Of a stretch of 64,000 nt of DNA, positions 1 through 8,909 are shown piece by piece. The stretch is from Bog-793 sp963823945 (GTDB lineage: Bacteria > Actinomycetota > Acidimicrobiia > Acidimicrobiales > Bog-793), in NCBI GenBank assembly GCA_963823945.1, contig CAWGNK010000014.1, positions 310,001 through 374,000 on the forward strand. Direction: 5' to 3'. Under the pieces are notes generated by a model. That model did no database searches. It was not told the DNA's origin and was given only the letters and a program-made list of their open reading frames with translations. A program made the position numbers and the translations under genes. Numbering within the stretch: the first letter of the stretch is position 1; the number at the start of each line of letters is the position of its first letter.

Positions 1-988
1 AGGACTCGTAGAGGGTCGACTTCGTGATGTGCGGCGTCCACACCTGCTCGTAACCGTGGGCGAGGTGCATCCCCAGCGCGAAGTCCTCCATCAGCTGGCG
101 CACGAGGGCGCCTCTCGGGTGGAAGACCGGCAACCCGCCGCCGATCTCCGGCGGGAAGTGGAAAAGGTCGAGCTCCATGCCGAGCCGGCGGTGGTCGCGC
201 CGCTCGGCCTCCTCGAGCCGGTGGAGGTACTCGGCGAGCGCCGCCGCGGACTCCCAGGCGGTGCCGTAGATCCGCTGCAGCTGTGGCAGGCGCTCGTCGC
301 CGTGCCAGTACGAGCCGGCGACCCGCGTCAGCTTGAAGTGCCCGAGCCGGCCGGTCGTGGGCACGTGCGGGCCGCGGCACAGGTCGACGAACTCGGGGGT
401 GTTGCGGTACGTCGTCACGGCCGCCCCGCCGACGGCGGCCTCGGCCGCGAAGTCGGGGTCCGCCTCCCCGTGGGCCGTGGCGACTCCGGCGATGATCTCC
501 TGCTTGAACGGCTGGTCGGCGAAGAGAGCCAGCCCCTCGTCGATCGAGCGCTCCTCCCGGACGAAGGGCTGGTCGGCGGCGATGATCGCACGCATCTGCG
601 CCTCGATCGCCGGCAGGTCCTCGTTCGAGAAGCGCTTGGAGTCGGGCAGCTCGAAGTCGTAGTAGAAGCCGTCCTCGATCGCCGGCCCGATCGCGAGGCG
701 CGCCCCCGGGTAGACGGCGAGGACCGCCTGGGCCATCACGTGCGACGTCGAGTGGCGGATCACCGTGCGGCCCTCGTCGGCTCCCCCGGTGATGATCCGC
801 ACGACGTCGCCCTCGGCGAGCGTGGTGCCGAGATCGACGAGGACCCCGTTCACCTCGGCGGCGACGGCGTCCGCCGCGAGCCGCTTGCCGATCGAAGCGG
901 CGAGGTCGGCCGCCGTCGAGCCGCGGGCCACCTCGCGCGTCGAGCCGTCAGGTACGGCGACGGTGATGTTCGGCGGCGGATCTCCCAC
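1..988 (-). CDS. thrS: Threonyl-tRNA synthetase, N-terminal half (cut by window edge)
   Basis: Charges tRNA(Thr) with threonine in the cytosol. Only about the first 329 residues are present; ThrS is usually 630-680 residues, so the catalytic and anticodon-binding parts lie beyond base 1. Visible in order: a TGS domain (residues ~8-66), the editing domain with the metal motif HSTSH (79-83, family HSxxH) and later CRGPHVP, then the start of the class II core ending near GYEQVWTPHITKS. The GTG at 988 was chosen because the TGS domain begins directly after it and no better start lies just upstream; a G-rich stretch precedes it. It is the last visible gene of a leftward run, 90 bases after mshC. 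A long open frame on the opposite strand is its shadow. Confidence 0.93.
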   Translation of the reverse strand, partial: MGDPPPNITVAVPDGSTREVARGSTAADLAASIGKRLAADAVAAEVNGVLVDLGTTLAEGDVVRIITGGADEGRTVIRHSTSHVMAQAVLAVYPGARLAIGPAIEDGFYYDFELPDSKRFSNEDLPAIEAQMRAIIAADQPFVREERSIDEGLALFADQPFKQEIIAGVATAHGEADPDFAAEAAVGGAAVTTYRNTPEFVDLCRGPHVPTTGRLGHFKLTRVAGSYWHGDERLPQLQRIYGTAWESAAALAEYLHRLEEAERRDHRRLGMELDLFHFPPEIGGGLPVFHPRGALVRQLMEDFALGMHLAHGYEQVWTPHITKSTLYES

Positions 989-1078
989 ACGTTGACCCCC
1001 GGTTCGGCGGAATGCAACGCTTCTTTGGCGCTGCTGGTGCGTGACAGCCTAATGGGTCGCCGGGGGCCGCCTTTGGAC

Positions 1079-2197
1079 TCAGGACTCCACGCCGAGCAGC
1101 GCCGCGGCCCGTGAGACGCCTGCGCCCGCCCGGGCGGCGGCGTCGATGGCCCGCAGCGCGCCGGGTGTGTCGAGGTCGTCGTCCAGCCGGGCCCGCACCT
1201 CGTCGAGCGCGCCGTCGCCCTGGCCGGCCCGGCGCCAGGCGGCGAGGCGGACGTTCGCCGCCTCGAGGAGCCGTTCCTCCCAGTCGAGCTCGGTGCGGTA
1301 GTGGTGGTCGAAAAGGGCGAGCCGCAGCGCCGCCGGCTCGTAGCTGGCGAGCAGGTCGCCGACGAAGACGAGATTGCCCCGCGACTTCGCCATCTTCTCG
1401 CCGCCGAGGCGGACCATGGCCACGTGCATCCAGTGCCGGACGAAGGTCTCCCCCGTCGCCGCCTCCGACTGCGCCACCTCGCACTCGTGGTGCGGGAAGA
1501 TGAGGTCGGTACCGCCGCCGTGGAGGTCGATCGTCGGGCCGAGCTCGCGCATCGCCAGCGCCGAGCACTCGATGTGCCAGCCGGGGCGCCCCGGCCCCCA
1601 CATCGAGTCCCAGGCCGGCTCGTCGGCGAGCGACGGCTGCCAGAGCACGAAGTCGAGGGGGTCGCGCTTCGCCGGGTCGTCGACCCGGCCGCCGCGCTCG
1701 GCGGCGAGGACGAGCATCTCGTCCCGGGACAGCCCGCTCACGCGGCCGAAACGCGGGAACGACGAGACCTCGAAGTAGACCGCCCCCCCGGCCCGGTAGG
1801 CGTGGCCGGAGCCCAGCACCATCCCGACGAAGCCGAGGATGTCCGGGATCGCCGAGGTCGCGCGCGGCTCGGCGAAGCTCTCCAACAGCCCCAGGGCCCG
1901 CATCTGGCGGTCGAAGCGGGCCGTCTCGTCGGTCGCGAGGTCGAGGTAGTGCACGCCGAGGCGGCGCGCCTTGGCCAGGATGTCGTCGTCGACGTCGGTC
2001 ACGTTGCGCACACAGCGCGTCTCGTGGCCGAGGTCCCGCAGCCTGCGTTGCAGAACGTCGTAGGTGAGGTACGTCGCGGCGTGGCCGAGGTGCGCCGAGT
2101 CGTACGGCGTGATCCCACAGGTGTACATCGTGACGACGCGGCCGGGCTCGAACGGCACGATCTCACGCCGCGCCGTGTCGTACAGCCGCATCGTCAC
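1079..2197 (-). CDS. mshC: Cysteine:GlcN-Ins ligase of mycothiol synthesis (CysS paralogue)
   Basis: Predicted to join L-cysteine to 1-D-myo-inosityl 2-amino-2-deoxyglucopyranoside with ATP, the penultimate step to mycothiol, the main thiol of Actinomycetota. The protein has 372 residues with a class I synthetase fold: CGITPYDSAHLGHA near residue 27 (the MshC form; CysS usually has CGPTVY), zinc-type residues in WHIECSA and HHECE, and KMAKS in place of KMSKS. It lacks the ~80-90 residue C-terminal anticodon region that makes CysS ~460 residues. GTG start at 2197 overlaps the npdG stop as GTGA, so translation is probably coupled; an in-frame ATG lies two codons later. A CysS-like paralogue of other function is the main alternative. 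Confidence 0.8.
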   Translation of the reverse strand: MTMRLYDTARREIVPFEPGRVVTMYTCGITPYDSAHLGHAATYLTYDVLQRRLRDLGHETRCVRNVTDVDDDILAKARRLGVHYLDLATDETARFDRQMRALGLLESFAEPRATSAIPDILGFVGMVLGSGHAYRAGGAVYFEVSSFPRFGRVSGLSRDEMLVLAAERGGRVDDPAKRDPLDFVLWQPSLADEPAWDSMWGPGRPGWHIECSALAMRELGPTIDLHGGGTDLIFPHHECEVAQSEAATGETFVRHWMHVAMVRLGGEKMAKSRGNLVFVGDLLASYEPAALRLALFDHHYRTELDWEERLLEAANVRLAAWRRAGQGDGALDEVRARLDDDLDTPGALRAIDAAARAGAGVSRAAALLGVES

Positions 2198-2871
2198 CGC
2201 CGGGTCTCGCCCTTTGGCCCCGGCATCCCGGCGAGGTGGAGCGTCGTGTGGGTCCGGTAGCGGATGTTGACGTTGACGAGCACCGCCGTCAGCGCCTCCA
2301 CGGCCCCCGCCGAGGCGAGCGAGCCGGCCCGCCAGGCACGCAGCCCTGGGACCGACTCGACGAGCCGCACCGTCGCCTCCGCCGCCTGCTCGTCGTCGGC
2401 GCAGACGAGCACGTCGGCGTCCATCGCTTGGTCGAGCTGGCCGAGTCGTCCCGCGGGGAGGTGCTGGAAGGCGGCGGCCACGCGGCAGCCGGGCACGGCG
2501 GCCTGGATCGTCGCGGCGAGCGAGCCGCGCACCGGGACGAGCGCCTGGAACTCGGGGCCCACCCGGGTGATGGCGTTCGCCATCGACACGGCGACGCGGC
2601 CCTCGAGCTGCGCGGCCAACCCGACGGCCGTGGCGACGACGGCGTCCCAGACGGTCGCCAGCACGACGATCTCTTGGCCGGCCGCCTCCTCGTTCGCCGC
2701 GCCGGAGATGGCGAGGCTCAGCCCGGGCCAGCGGGCGATGATCTCCCCGGCTGCTTGCCGGGCGCGCTCGGCGTCCCGCGAGCCGAGTATGACCGTCGCC
2801 CCGTTCGCTGCCAGGCGCGCGCCGAGCGCCCGTCCGGCGGGCCCGGTCCCTCCAACGATGCCGACTTCCAT
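2194..2871 (-). CDS. npdG: F420:NADPH oxidoreductase
   Basis: Cytosolic enzyme moving hydride between NADPH and the deazaflavin coenzyme F420. The 225-residue protein opens with a Rossmann motif, VGIVGGTGPAGRALG (from residue 3), then LGSRD, which in this family reads the NADPH phosphate, and the hydride-site segment AFQHLPA (AFNHLSA in relatives). ATG 2871 is preferred over upstream frame because GGAAGGGTAGGG lies just before it and the Rossmann fold starts immediately. It sits 4 bases after the MFS gene stop and overlaps mshC by GTGA, so exporter, F420 reductase and mycothiol ligase look cotranscribed. It implies that the organism makes F420, although no F420 synthesis gene is in the window. 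Confidence 0.88.
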   Translation of the reverse strand: MEVGIVGGTGPAGRALGARLAANGATVILGSRDAERARQAAGEIIARWPGLSLAISGAANEEAAGQEIVVLATVWDAVVATAVGLAAQLEGRVAVSMANAITRVGPEFQALVPVRGSLAATIQAAVPGCRVAAAFQHLPAGRLGQLDQAMDADVLVCADDEQAAEATVRLVESVPGLRAWRAGSLASAGAVEALTAVLVNVNIRYRTHTTLHLAGMPGPKGETRR

Positions 2872-2875
2872 GGCC

Positions 2876-4144
2876 CTACCCTTCCACATCGCCCCCGCCG
2901 GGCACGGTCCGCGCCGGCGTCTTCTGTGCGACAAACGATACGAAACGCGGCATGCGCTGCGCGATTACCGCCACGCCGACGAGGCAGACGGCCCCGCCGG
3001 CGATCACCGAGTTCACCACGCCGATCGCCGCCGCGACCGCACCGGACTCGAGGTCGCCGAGGCGCGGCCCCCCGGCGACGACCGCGGTCTGGACCGCCTG
3101 GAGCCGGCCCCGCAGGGCGTCCGGCGCCTCGAGCTGGAGGATCGTCGAGCGGAACACGGCCGAGATGACGTCGGCGGCCCCGGCGCAGGCCAGCAGCACG
3201 AGGGCGAGCCCGAGCGCCGTCGCGAAGCCGAAGGCCGTGATGGCGCAGCCCCACGCCGCCACGGCGGCGAGGACGGCGATCCCCTGGCGGCGGATCGACG
3301 TCACCCAGCCCGCGCTGGCGGCGCCGAGGAGCGCCCCGGCCCCGGGGGCGGCGTAGAGGAGCCCGACCGTCTCGGCCCCGCCGTGGAAGCGCAGCACGGC
3401 GAGCGCCGGGAAGAGGGCCCGGGGCATCCCGAACACCATCGCGTTGAGGTCGACGAGGTAGACGGCCTGCAGCACCTGGTGGCGGGCGAGGTAGCGCAGG
3501 CCGGCGACGAAGGCGGCCGGGGTGAGCTGCGGGCGGACGGCCCGCGTGGAGGGGAACGAGATCCGCAGGATGCTCCCCAGCGAGACGGCGAAGGTCGCGA
3601 GATCAACCCAGTACGCGATCCCGAGGCCGAACCGGCCGATCAGCACTCCGGCCAGCGCCGGGCCGACGACGACGTTCAAGCTGAACATCAGCTGCCACAG
3701 CGCCATCGCCTGGGTGAGTGATCCCCGCTCGACCAGGTCCGCGACGAGGGCCGACCGTGTCGGGCTGTCGAGCCCCGAGACCTCCGCCGCGGCGGCGCTG
3801 CAGACGAAGACCGGCCACAGGGCCGGACGGGCCGACTGGGCGTTGAGGGCGAGCCCGAGGCTCGTCGCGGCCAGCAGGACCTGCGTGACGAGCAGCAGCC
3901 GCCGGCGGTTGAAGGCGTCGGCGATCGGCCCGCCCCCGAACGAGCCGATCAGCAGCGGGCCGAGCTGGGCGAGGCTGACGAGCCCGACCTCGAGCGTCGA
4001 GTGCGTCATCCGGTACACCTGGAAGGGCACCGCGACGAAGGTGATCTCGCCGCCGAAGGTGCTGACGAGGTAGCCGGACCACAGCCGGCGGTACTGCGGG
4101 TTCGTCCTCAGCGGGCCTGTGTCAATGAGCAACCGCCCGCGCAC
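2876..4144 (-). CDS. MFS transporter, EntS/MFS_3-like
   Basis: A 422-residue inner-membrane protein with about 12 hydrophobic segments and the MFS_3 look of enterobactin-exporter-type permeases: an N-terminal NPQYRRLWSGYLVSTFGGE segment before helix 1, and GGGPIADAFNRRR as the loop 2-3 motif (GxLaDrxxrr). The substrate cannot be read from the sequence. The start is GTG at 4144; the next plausible codon would trim the first helix. It lies 53 bases downstream of the peroxiredoxin and 4 bases upstream of npdG, in a leftward operon of redox genes, so export of a thiol conjugate or oxidised compound is a reasonable guess, but only a guess. Confidence 0.82.
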   Translation of the reverse strand: MRGRLLIDTGPLRTNPQYRRLWSGYLVSTFGGEITFVAVPFQVYRMTHSTLEVGLVSLAQLGPLLIGSFGGGPIADAFNRRRLLLVTQVLLAATSLGLALNAQSARPALWPVFVCSAAAAEVSGLDSPTRSALVADLVERGSLTQAMALWQLMFSLNVVVGPALAGVLIGRFGLGIAYWVDLATFAVSLGSILRISFPSTRAVRPQLTPAAFVAGLRYLARHQVLQAVYLVDLNAMVFGMPRALFPALAVLRFHGGAETVGLLYAAPGAGALLGAASAGWVTSIRRQGIAVLAAVAAWGCAITAFGFATALGLALVLLACAGAADVISAVFRSTILQLEAPDALRGRLQAVQTAVVAGGPRLGDLESGAVAAAIGVVNSVIAGGAVCLVGVAVIAQRMPRFVSFVAQKTPARTVPGGGDVEG

Positions 4145-4197
4145 GCCCGCAGGCTAGCGAGGGTCCCCTCCCGGTCGCCGGGGGGCGGCCTGGTCGC

Positions 4198-4656
4198 TCA
4201 GCGGGCGGCCAGCTCGCGCAGCACCGCGAGGGCGCGATCGGCGTGGACGGCCATCCGGGTCTCGCTTCTGACCACCTCGGCGATGCGGCCGTCGGCGCCG
4301 ATCACGAAGGTCCAGCGCCTCGTCGGCAGGGGGCCGAAGGCGCGGCGGACGCCGTAGAGGCGGGCGACGGCACCGTCGGGGTCGGAGAGAAGCGGGTAGT
4401 CGAAGCCGTGCATCTCGCTGAAACGCAGCTGCGTGGCGACGTCGTCGTGGCTGATGCCGACCCGGGTCGCCCCGAGCGCCGCGAACTCGGCGCCGAGGTC
4501 GCGGAAATGGCAGCTCTCGGCGGTGCAGCCGGCGGTCATCGCCGCCGGGTAGAAAAAGAGCACCACCGGGCCGGCGGCGAGGAATTCGCCGAGGCTGCGC
4601 ACCACCCCCCGCTCGTCGGGGAGCGAGAACCCGGGGGCCAGTTCACCGCGTCGCAC
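4198..4656 (-). CDS. Peroxiredoxin, BCP/PrxQ type
   Basis: Thiol peroxidase reducing hydrogen peroxide and organic hydroperoxides in the cytosol. It has 152 residues, the normal length. Peroxidatic Cys44 lies in the PxxxTxxC-like segment PAAMTAGCT, and Cys49, five residues later, is the resolving Cys of the atypical 2-Cys PrxQ group (CTAESC). The conserved Arg lies in the C-terminal half (RRWTFVIG). It is first in the leftward run peroxiredoxin - MFS - npdG - mshC - thrS, which fits reduction by a thiol such as mycothiol or thioredoxin. It is divergent from the EF-G-like gene, with 99 bases between the two starts holding both promoters. Confidence 0.9.
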   Translation of the reverse strand: MRRGELAPGFSLPDERGVVRSLGEFLAAGPVVLFFYPAAMTAGCTAESCHFRDLGAEFAALGATRVGISHDDVATQLRFSEMHGFDYPLLSDPDGAVARLYGVRRAFGPLPTRRWTFVIGADGRIAEVVRSETRMAVHADRALAVLRELAAR

Positions 4657-4755
4657 GTGACGAGCCTACCGGCGGGCCGGCGCCGTTCGCCGAGCCCCCA
4701 CCCTCCGCCTACGATGCGGTCACCCCGCCAACCGCGGTGCAAGGAGGTGCGGTCG

Positions 4756-6810
4756 TTGAGCAATCTGTCGCCCGGCCAGATCCGGAACGTCGTCCTCATC
4801 GGGCACGGTGGAACCGGAAAGACGACGCTTACCGAGTCCCTGCTGCACCTCGCCGGGGTGATCCCGCGCAAGGGCCGCGTCGAGGACGGGACGACGGTCT
4901 CGGACTTCGAGCCTGAAGAGGTGAAGCGGCACATCTCGGTCTCGATGGCGATCGCCCCCCTCACCTGGGGCGAGTACAAGGTCAACCTGATCGACACGCC
5001 GGGATTCGTCGACTTCATCGGTGAGGTCGAGCTGGCGCTCGACGTCGCCGACCTCGCCGTCGTGCTGGTGAGCGCCGTCGAGGGCGTCGAGGTCCAGACG
5101 GAGGCGGTCTGGCGGCTCGCGGCGGAACGTGGCGTGCCGCGGGTCGTGTTCGTGAACAAGCTCGACCGCGAGCGGGCCGACTTCTCCCGCACCCTCGACG
5201 GGCTGCGCGAGACCTTCGGGGCGGGTATCGCGCCGCTCGCGCTCCCGATCGGCGCCGAGACGGAGTTCCGCGGCCTCGTCGACCTGCTCGCCGACCGCGC
5301 GGTCAGCTACGAGAACGGGAAAGCCTCGACCGGCCCCGTGCCGGACGACATGGCCCCGCTCGAGGCCCGCGTGCGGGACAACCTCATCGAGGGGATCGTC
5401 GTCGCCGACGACACCCTGATGGAGCGGTACCTCGAGGGCGACATCCCCTCGCCGGCGGAGCTGTCGGGGGCCCTCGCGGTCGGCGTGTCGGACGGCACGG
5501 TCCAGCCCGTGCTGTGCGGCTCCGCCCTCACGGGCGTCGGGCTCGACCGGCTCCTCGACCTCGTCTGCGCCATCCCGCCGCGACGGCGGGTCAAGGCCCG
5601 TGCCGGGGACCAGTCGATCGAGGTCGCGGACGACGCGACCGCCCAACCGCTCGCCCGCGTGTTCAAGACGATCGTCGACCCGTTCGTCGGCCGGATCTCC
5701 CTGCTGCAGATCGTCTCGGGGACGCTACGTCCCGACGTCGTGCTCGTGAACTCGCGCACGCGCTCGGACGAGCGCCTCCACGTCCTGGAGGCGATGCGGG
5801 GCAAGGAGGCGGCCCCCGTCTCGGAGGCCGTGGCGGGCGACATCGTCGCCATCCCCAAGCTCGCCGAGACGCGCACCGGCGACACGCTGGCGCCGAAGTC
5901 GTCCCCCGTCACCGTCGAGTTCGGGCCGGTCACGCCGCCCGCCTTCTCGATCGCGGTGAAGCCCCGGACGACAGGCGACGAGGACCGGATGATGACCGGG
6001 CTGCACCGCCTGAGAGAGGAGGACTCCTCGTTCGAGGTCCGCCGGGACGACGAGACGCACCAGACCGTGCTCTCGGGGATGGGCGAGACGCACCTGCAGG
6101 TGATCTGCGAGCGCCTCCACCGGAAATTCTCCGTCGACCTCGAGACCGAGGACCTGCGGATCCCGTACCGGGAGGCGATCAGCAAACCCGCCGACGCCGA
6201 GGGACGGCACAAGAAGCAGAGCGGCGGCCACGGCCAGTTCGGGGTCGTCCACCTGCGGGTCGAACCGCTCGAGCGGGGATCAGGCTTCGAGTTCGTCGAC
6301 AAGATCGTCGGCGGCGCGATCCCCCGCCAGTTCATCCCCGCGGTCGAGAAGGGCGTGCGCCGCGCGATGAACCAGGGCGGGATCTACGGATACCCGGTTG
6401 TCGACACCCGGGTGACCTGCGACGACGGCAAGTTCCACACCGTCGACTCGTCCGAGGCGAGCTTCGAGATGGCCGGGGCGCTCGGCTTCGCGCTCGCCTT
6501 CGAGCAGGCCGGACCCGTCGTGCTCGAGCCGATCGACCGCGTCGAGGTGAACTGCCCGGCGCGCTTCCAAGGCGACGTGCTCGGCGACCTGAACAGCCGC
6601 CGGGGCCGTGTGCTGTCGAGCGCGAGCGACGCCGACGGCGCGCAGACGATCGTCGCGCTCTGCCCCGCCAGCGAGCTCGGGCACTACGCGGCGGAGCTCC
6701 GCCAGTTGACCGGCGGACGCGGGCGGTTCAGCGTCACGTTCGACCACTACGCCGAGCTCCCGTCGCACCTCGCCGAGAAGCTGGAGAAGCGCAAGGTCGC
6801 GGCCGGCTGA
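4756..6810 (+). CDS. fusA2: EF-G-like translational GTPase
   Basis: A 684-residue protein with all EF-G domains: G1 GHGGTGKTT, G3 DTPG, G4 NKLD, then domains II-V ending in an EF-G C terminus. It is not canonical EF-G, which has GHVDAGKTT and ERGITI in switch I; here these are GHGGTGKTT and KRHISVSMA, typical of the actinobacterial EF-G-like paralogue group. Its role there is not settled (ribosome-bound GTPase, perhaps recycling or stress). TTG 4756 is chosen as start because AAGGAGGT at 4741-4748 gives ideal spacing; the in-frame GTG at 4747 sits inside that ribosome-binding site. It stands alone, divergent from the peroxiredoxin and convergent with the ABC importer. Confidence 0.88.
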   Translation: MSNLSPGQIRNVVLIGHGGTGKTTLTESLLHLAGVIPRKGRVEDGTTVSDFEPEEVKRHISVSMAIAPLTWGEYKVNLIDTPGFVDFIGEVELALDVADLAVVLVSAVEGVEVQTEAVWRLAAERGVPRVVFVNKLDRERADFSRTLDGLRETFGAGIAPLALPIGAETEFRGLVDLLADRAVSYENGKASTGPVPDDMAPLEARVRDNLIEGIVVADDTLMERYLEGDIPSPAELSGALAVGVSDGTVQPVLCGSALTGVGLDRLLDLVCAIPPRRRVKARAGDQSIEVADDATAQPLARVFKTIVDPFVGRISLLQIVSGTLRPDVVLVNSRTRSDERLHVLEAMRGKEAAPVSEAVAGDIVAIPKLAETRTGDTLAPKSSPVTVEFGPVTPPAFSIAVKPRTTGDEDRMMTGLHRLREEDSSFEVRRDDETHQTVLSGMGETHLQVICERLHRKFSVDLETEDLRIPYREAISKPADAEGRHKKQSGGHGQFGVVHLRVEPLERGSGFEFVDKIVGGAIPRQFIPAVEKGVRRAMNQGGIYGYPVVDTRVTCDDGKFHTVDSSEASFEMAGALGFALAFEQAGPVVLEPIDRVEVNCPARFQGDVLGDLNSRRGRVLSSASDADGAQTIVALCPASELGHYAAELRQLTGGRGRFSVTFDHYAELPSHLAEKLEKRKVAAG

Positions 6811-6817
6811 CGACGCT

Positions 6818-6834
6818 CCGCGGCGGGGCCGCGG
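6818..6834. terminator. GC hairpin between convergent genes
   Basis: CCGCGG-CGGGG-CCGCGG forms a 6-bp stem with a 5-base loop, 8 bases after the fusA2 stop and 16 before the end of the convergent binding-protein gene. There is no U-run on either strand, so it could be a bidirectional U-less terminator or simply GC-rich spacer. Confidence 0.35.
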
Positions 6835-6849
6835 GACCGGAGCCGGCCC

Positions 6850-7995
6850 TCAGCTGAACCGGGACGGCCAGATGAGCCGCGTGCCGCGGTAGATCTCGGC
6901 GATGAACCTCGCGTCGAAAGCGTGGTGGATGTTCACGCCGGCGGGGACCAGGTGGAGCCGCAGGTCCTGCGCGTACTCCGCCGCGACGAGGCGGAAGTCG
7001 ATCGCGCCGATCGGCTCGCCGGCCGGCGTGCTGTGCACGACGATGCCGGACTCGACCCGCCAGCGGAACCGCCCGACCGGGCGCGTGATGGCGAGCTGCG
7101 GGGGGACGCGGCGATCGCAGTCGGCGACCGCCTGGTCCTGGTGGCGGTAGGCCCACCAGAACCCGGCGAGGTCGGCGCGCAGAAAGTCCGCCACCGCACC
7201 AGGGTGGGCGGCTGCGAAGTCCGTGTTGACGACGAGCGAGGCGAACGAGGCGGCGACGCCGTACTTCGTCGGGTCCCAGACCTCGTACTTGTAGCCGAGC
7301 TCGTTCAGCTGGCGGATCTCGTTCGACTTGTAGACCGGCAGACCCATGATGCGGCCCTGGTCGATGATCACCGGGTCGTACGAGACCTGGACGAGTTGCA
7401 GCGAGCCGAGATTCACCCCCGCCTTGGCGAGCATCGCCGAGACCTCGTAGGGAAGCGCCCCCTTGATGCCGATGACCTTGCCGTCGAGCTGGCGCAGGTT
7501 CGTGATCTTCACGTTGCCAGGCGTGATGAGTTCCGAGATCGCGGTGTGCCCGTAGGTGAGGATCCCTTCGAGGTGGGCGCCCTCGGCGCGGGCGGCGAGG
7601 ACCTCGCTGTCGGAGCCGAGCGAGCTGATCTGCGCCCGGTCGGCACTGACGAGGGCGACGTTGTCGGTGCTGAAGCCGGGCTGCAGAACGACACGCAGGC
7701 ACATGTCCTTGAAATAACCGCGACGGGCCGCCACGACGACGTCGGCGATCGAAGCCGCCGGGGCGTAGCTGTAGCTCGTGACGAAGACGATGGACCCGGC
7801 CCGCCGGTTCGCCGCGCACTCGGCCTTCGAGATCCCGTGGATCGTGACGCCGGTCGTCGCCGACGCCGGCGGCGCGTGCCTCCGGGCCGGTGCTCTCGCC
7901 GCCGCGCCGGCCAGCGTGCCGGCCGCGCACAGCGCGCCACAGCCGAGCGCGAGCACCGCCAGCGCGTCACGACGGTGGGTGATGAACCTCGACAC
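6850..7995 (-). CDS. ABC importer substrate-binding protein, NMT1/THI5-like
   Basis: Secreted or membrane-tethered binding protein of about 381 residues. An N-terminal signal (charged SRFITHRRD then a hydrophobic run to about residue 33) is followed by an NMT1/SsuA-like periplasmic-binding fold: SYSYAPAASIADVVVAARRG, GYFKDMCL, and a central GKVIGIKGALPYE segment. Relatives bind pyrimidine precursors of thiamine, riboflavin, sulfonates or nitrate; the ligand is not readable here. The GTG start at 7995 follows a GAGAGGGG stretch. It is last of ribE - ATPase - permease - binding protein, 59 bases after the permease, a longer gap than the overlapping upstream junctions. The Cys in the signal region does not make a convincing lipobox. 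Confidence 0.82.
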   Translation of the reverse strand: MSRFITHRRDALAVLALGCGALCAAGTLAGAAARAPARRHAPPASATTGVTIHGISKAECAANRRAGSIVFVTSYSYAPAASIADVVVAARRGYFKDMCLRVVLQPGFSTDNVALVSADRAQISSLGSDSEVLAARAEGAHLEGILTYGHTAISELITPGNVKITNLRQLDGKVIGIKGALPYEVSAMLAKAGVNLGSLQLVQVSYDPVIIDQGRIMGLPVYKSNEIRQLNELGYKYEVWDPTKYGVAASFASLVVNTDFAAAHPGAVADFLRADLAGFWWAYRHQDQAVADCDRRVPPQLAITRPVGRFRWRVESGIVVHSTPAGEPIGAIDFRLVAAEYAQDLRLHLVPAGVNIHHAFDARFIAEIYRGTRLIWPSRFS

Positions 7996-8054
7996 GGCCG
8001 CCCCCTCTCGTCTTGGGCCAAGAATCGCAGGCCAGCTCGCCTTGCACAAACCGG

Positions 8055-8909
8055 TCAGGCGTTGTCCGGGTCGACCTCCGCCCAGCGCAGGAGGCGGTGC
8101 TGCACAACGGTCACCGCGCCCACGAGCACGACACCCAGCAAGATGAGCGTGAAGATCGCGGCCCAGACCACGTTCTGCTGCTGCAACGTCTGGGCGGCCG
8201 CGATGATGTTGCCCAGTCCCGCCGAGGAGTTGAAGAACTCGGCGACGACCGCGCCGATGAGGGCGAGACCGGTGCAGACCCGCGTCGCGGCGAGCAGGTA
8301 CGGCAGGCTGTGCGGCACCCGGAGCCGGGCAAAGATCTCCAGCTTGCTGGCGTTGACCGAACGCATGACCTCGTAGGTGGCGGGGTCGATCGCCCGGAAT
8401 CCGACGACCGCGTTCGTGAAGAACGGGACGAAGGTGACGAGCGCCGCCATGACGATCTTGGGCTGCGGCCCAAAGCCCAGCCAGACGGCGAGCGGCGGGG
8501 CGAGGGCGAGGATGGGCGTCACCTGGAACATGACGACGATCGGTGAGAGCGCGCGGTCCATCACCTTGGAATGCACGACCAGGACCGCGGCGGTGATCGA
8601 GACGCCGAAGGCGACGAGGAACCCCCAGAAGGCCTCCTGCAGAGTAACCCAGGCGTTGCTGGCGAAGAAGCCGGGTGCCCGCCACAGCTCCCGGAAGATC
8701 GCCGACGGGGCGACGAGCTCCGTCGCGGGGATGTGGGTGTAGCGCACGCCGAACTCCCAGCCGCCAAAGAGGAGGGCGAAGGCGACGATCCCCGGTAACA
8801 CGGTGCGCACGACACGACGGAGCCAGCCGACCCTCGGCGGCCGGAGGCCGGCGGGCCCGGCCGGCACGGTGTCGCCCCGCCGGGCGAATCGCGCCCGGTT
8901 CCCGCTCAC
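8055..8909 (-). CDS. ABC importer permease, SsuC/ThiX-like
   Basis: A 284-residue inner-membrane permease of the binding-protein-dependent family. It has about six hydrophobic segments and the EAA-type loop that contacts the ATPase (MRSVNASKLEIFARLRVPHS, with the family's A...G-like pattern before LPYLLAATR). The N terminus is a 30-residue Arg-rich cytoplasmic tail before the first helix. The GTG start overlaps the ATPase stop as GTGA at 8906-8909, so the two subunits should be made in step. It presumably pairs with the adjacent NMT1-type binding protein. Confidence 0.88.
   Translation of the reverse strand: MSGNRARFARRGDTVPAGPAGLRPPRVGWLRRVVRTVLPGIVAFALLFGGWEFGVRYTHIPATELVAPSAIFRELWRAPGFFASNAWVTLQEAFWGFLVAFGVSITAAVLVVHSKVMDRALSPIVVMFQVTPILALAPPLAVWLGFGPQPKIVMAALVTFVPFFTNAVVGFRAIDPATYEVMRSVNASKLEIFARLRVPHSLPYLLAATRVCTGLALIGAVVAEFFNSSAGLGNIIAAAQTLQQQNVVWAAIFTLILLGVVLVGAVTVVQHRLLRWAEVDPDNA

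Noticed and set aside
29..1114. A 361-codon open frame on the + strand
   Set aside because: It lies entirely opposite thrS, whose TGS and editing motifs are clear; the frame is a GC-bias shadow with Arg/Val/Gly-rich content.
1079..2197. Naming this gene cysS
   Set aside because: The length (372), the CGITPYDSAHLGHA motif and the missing C-terminal anticodon region favour mshC.
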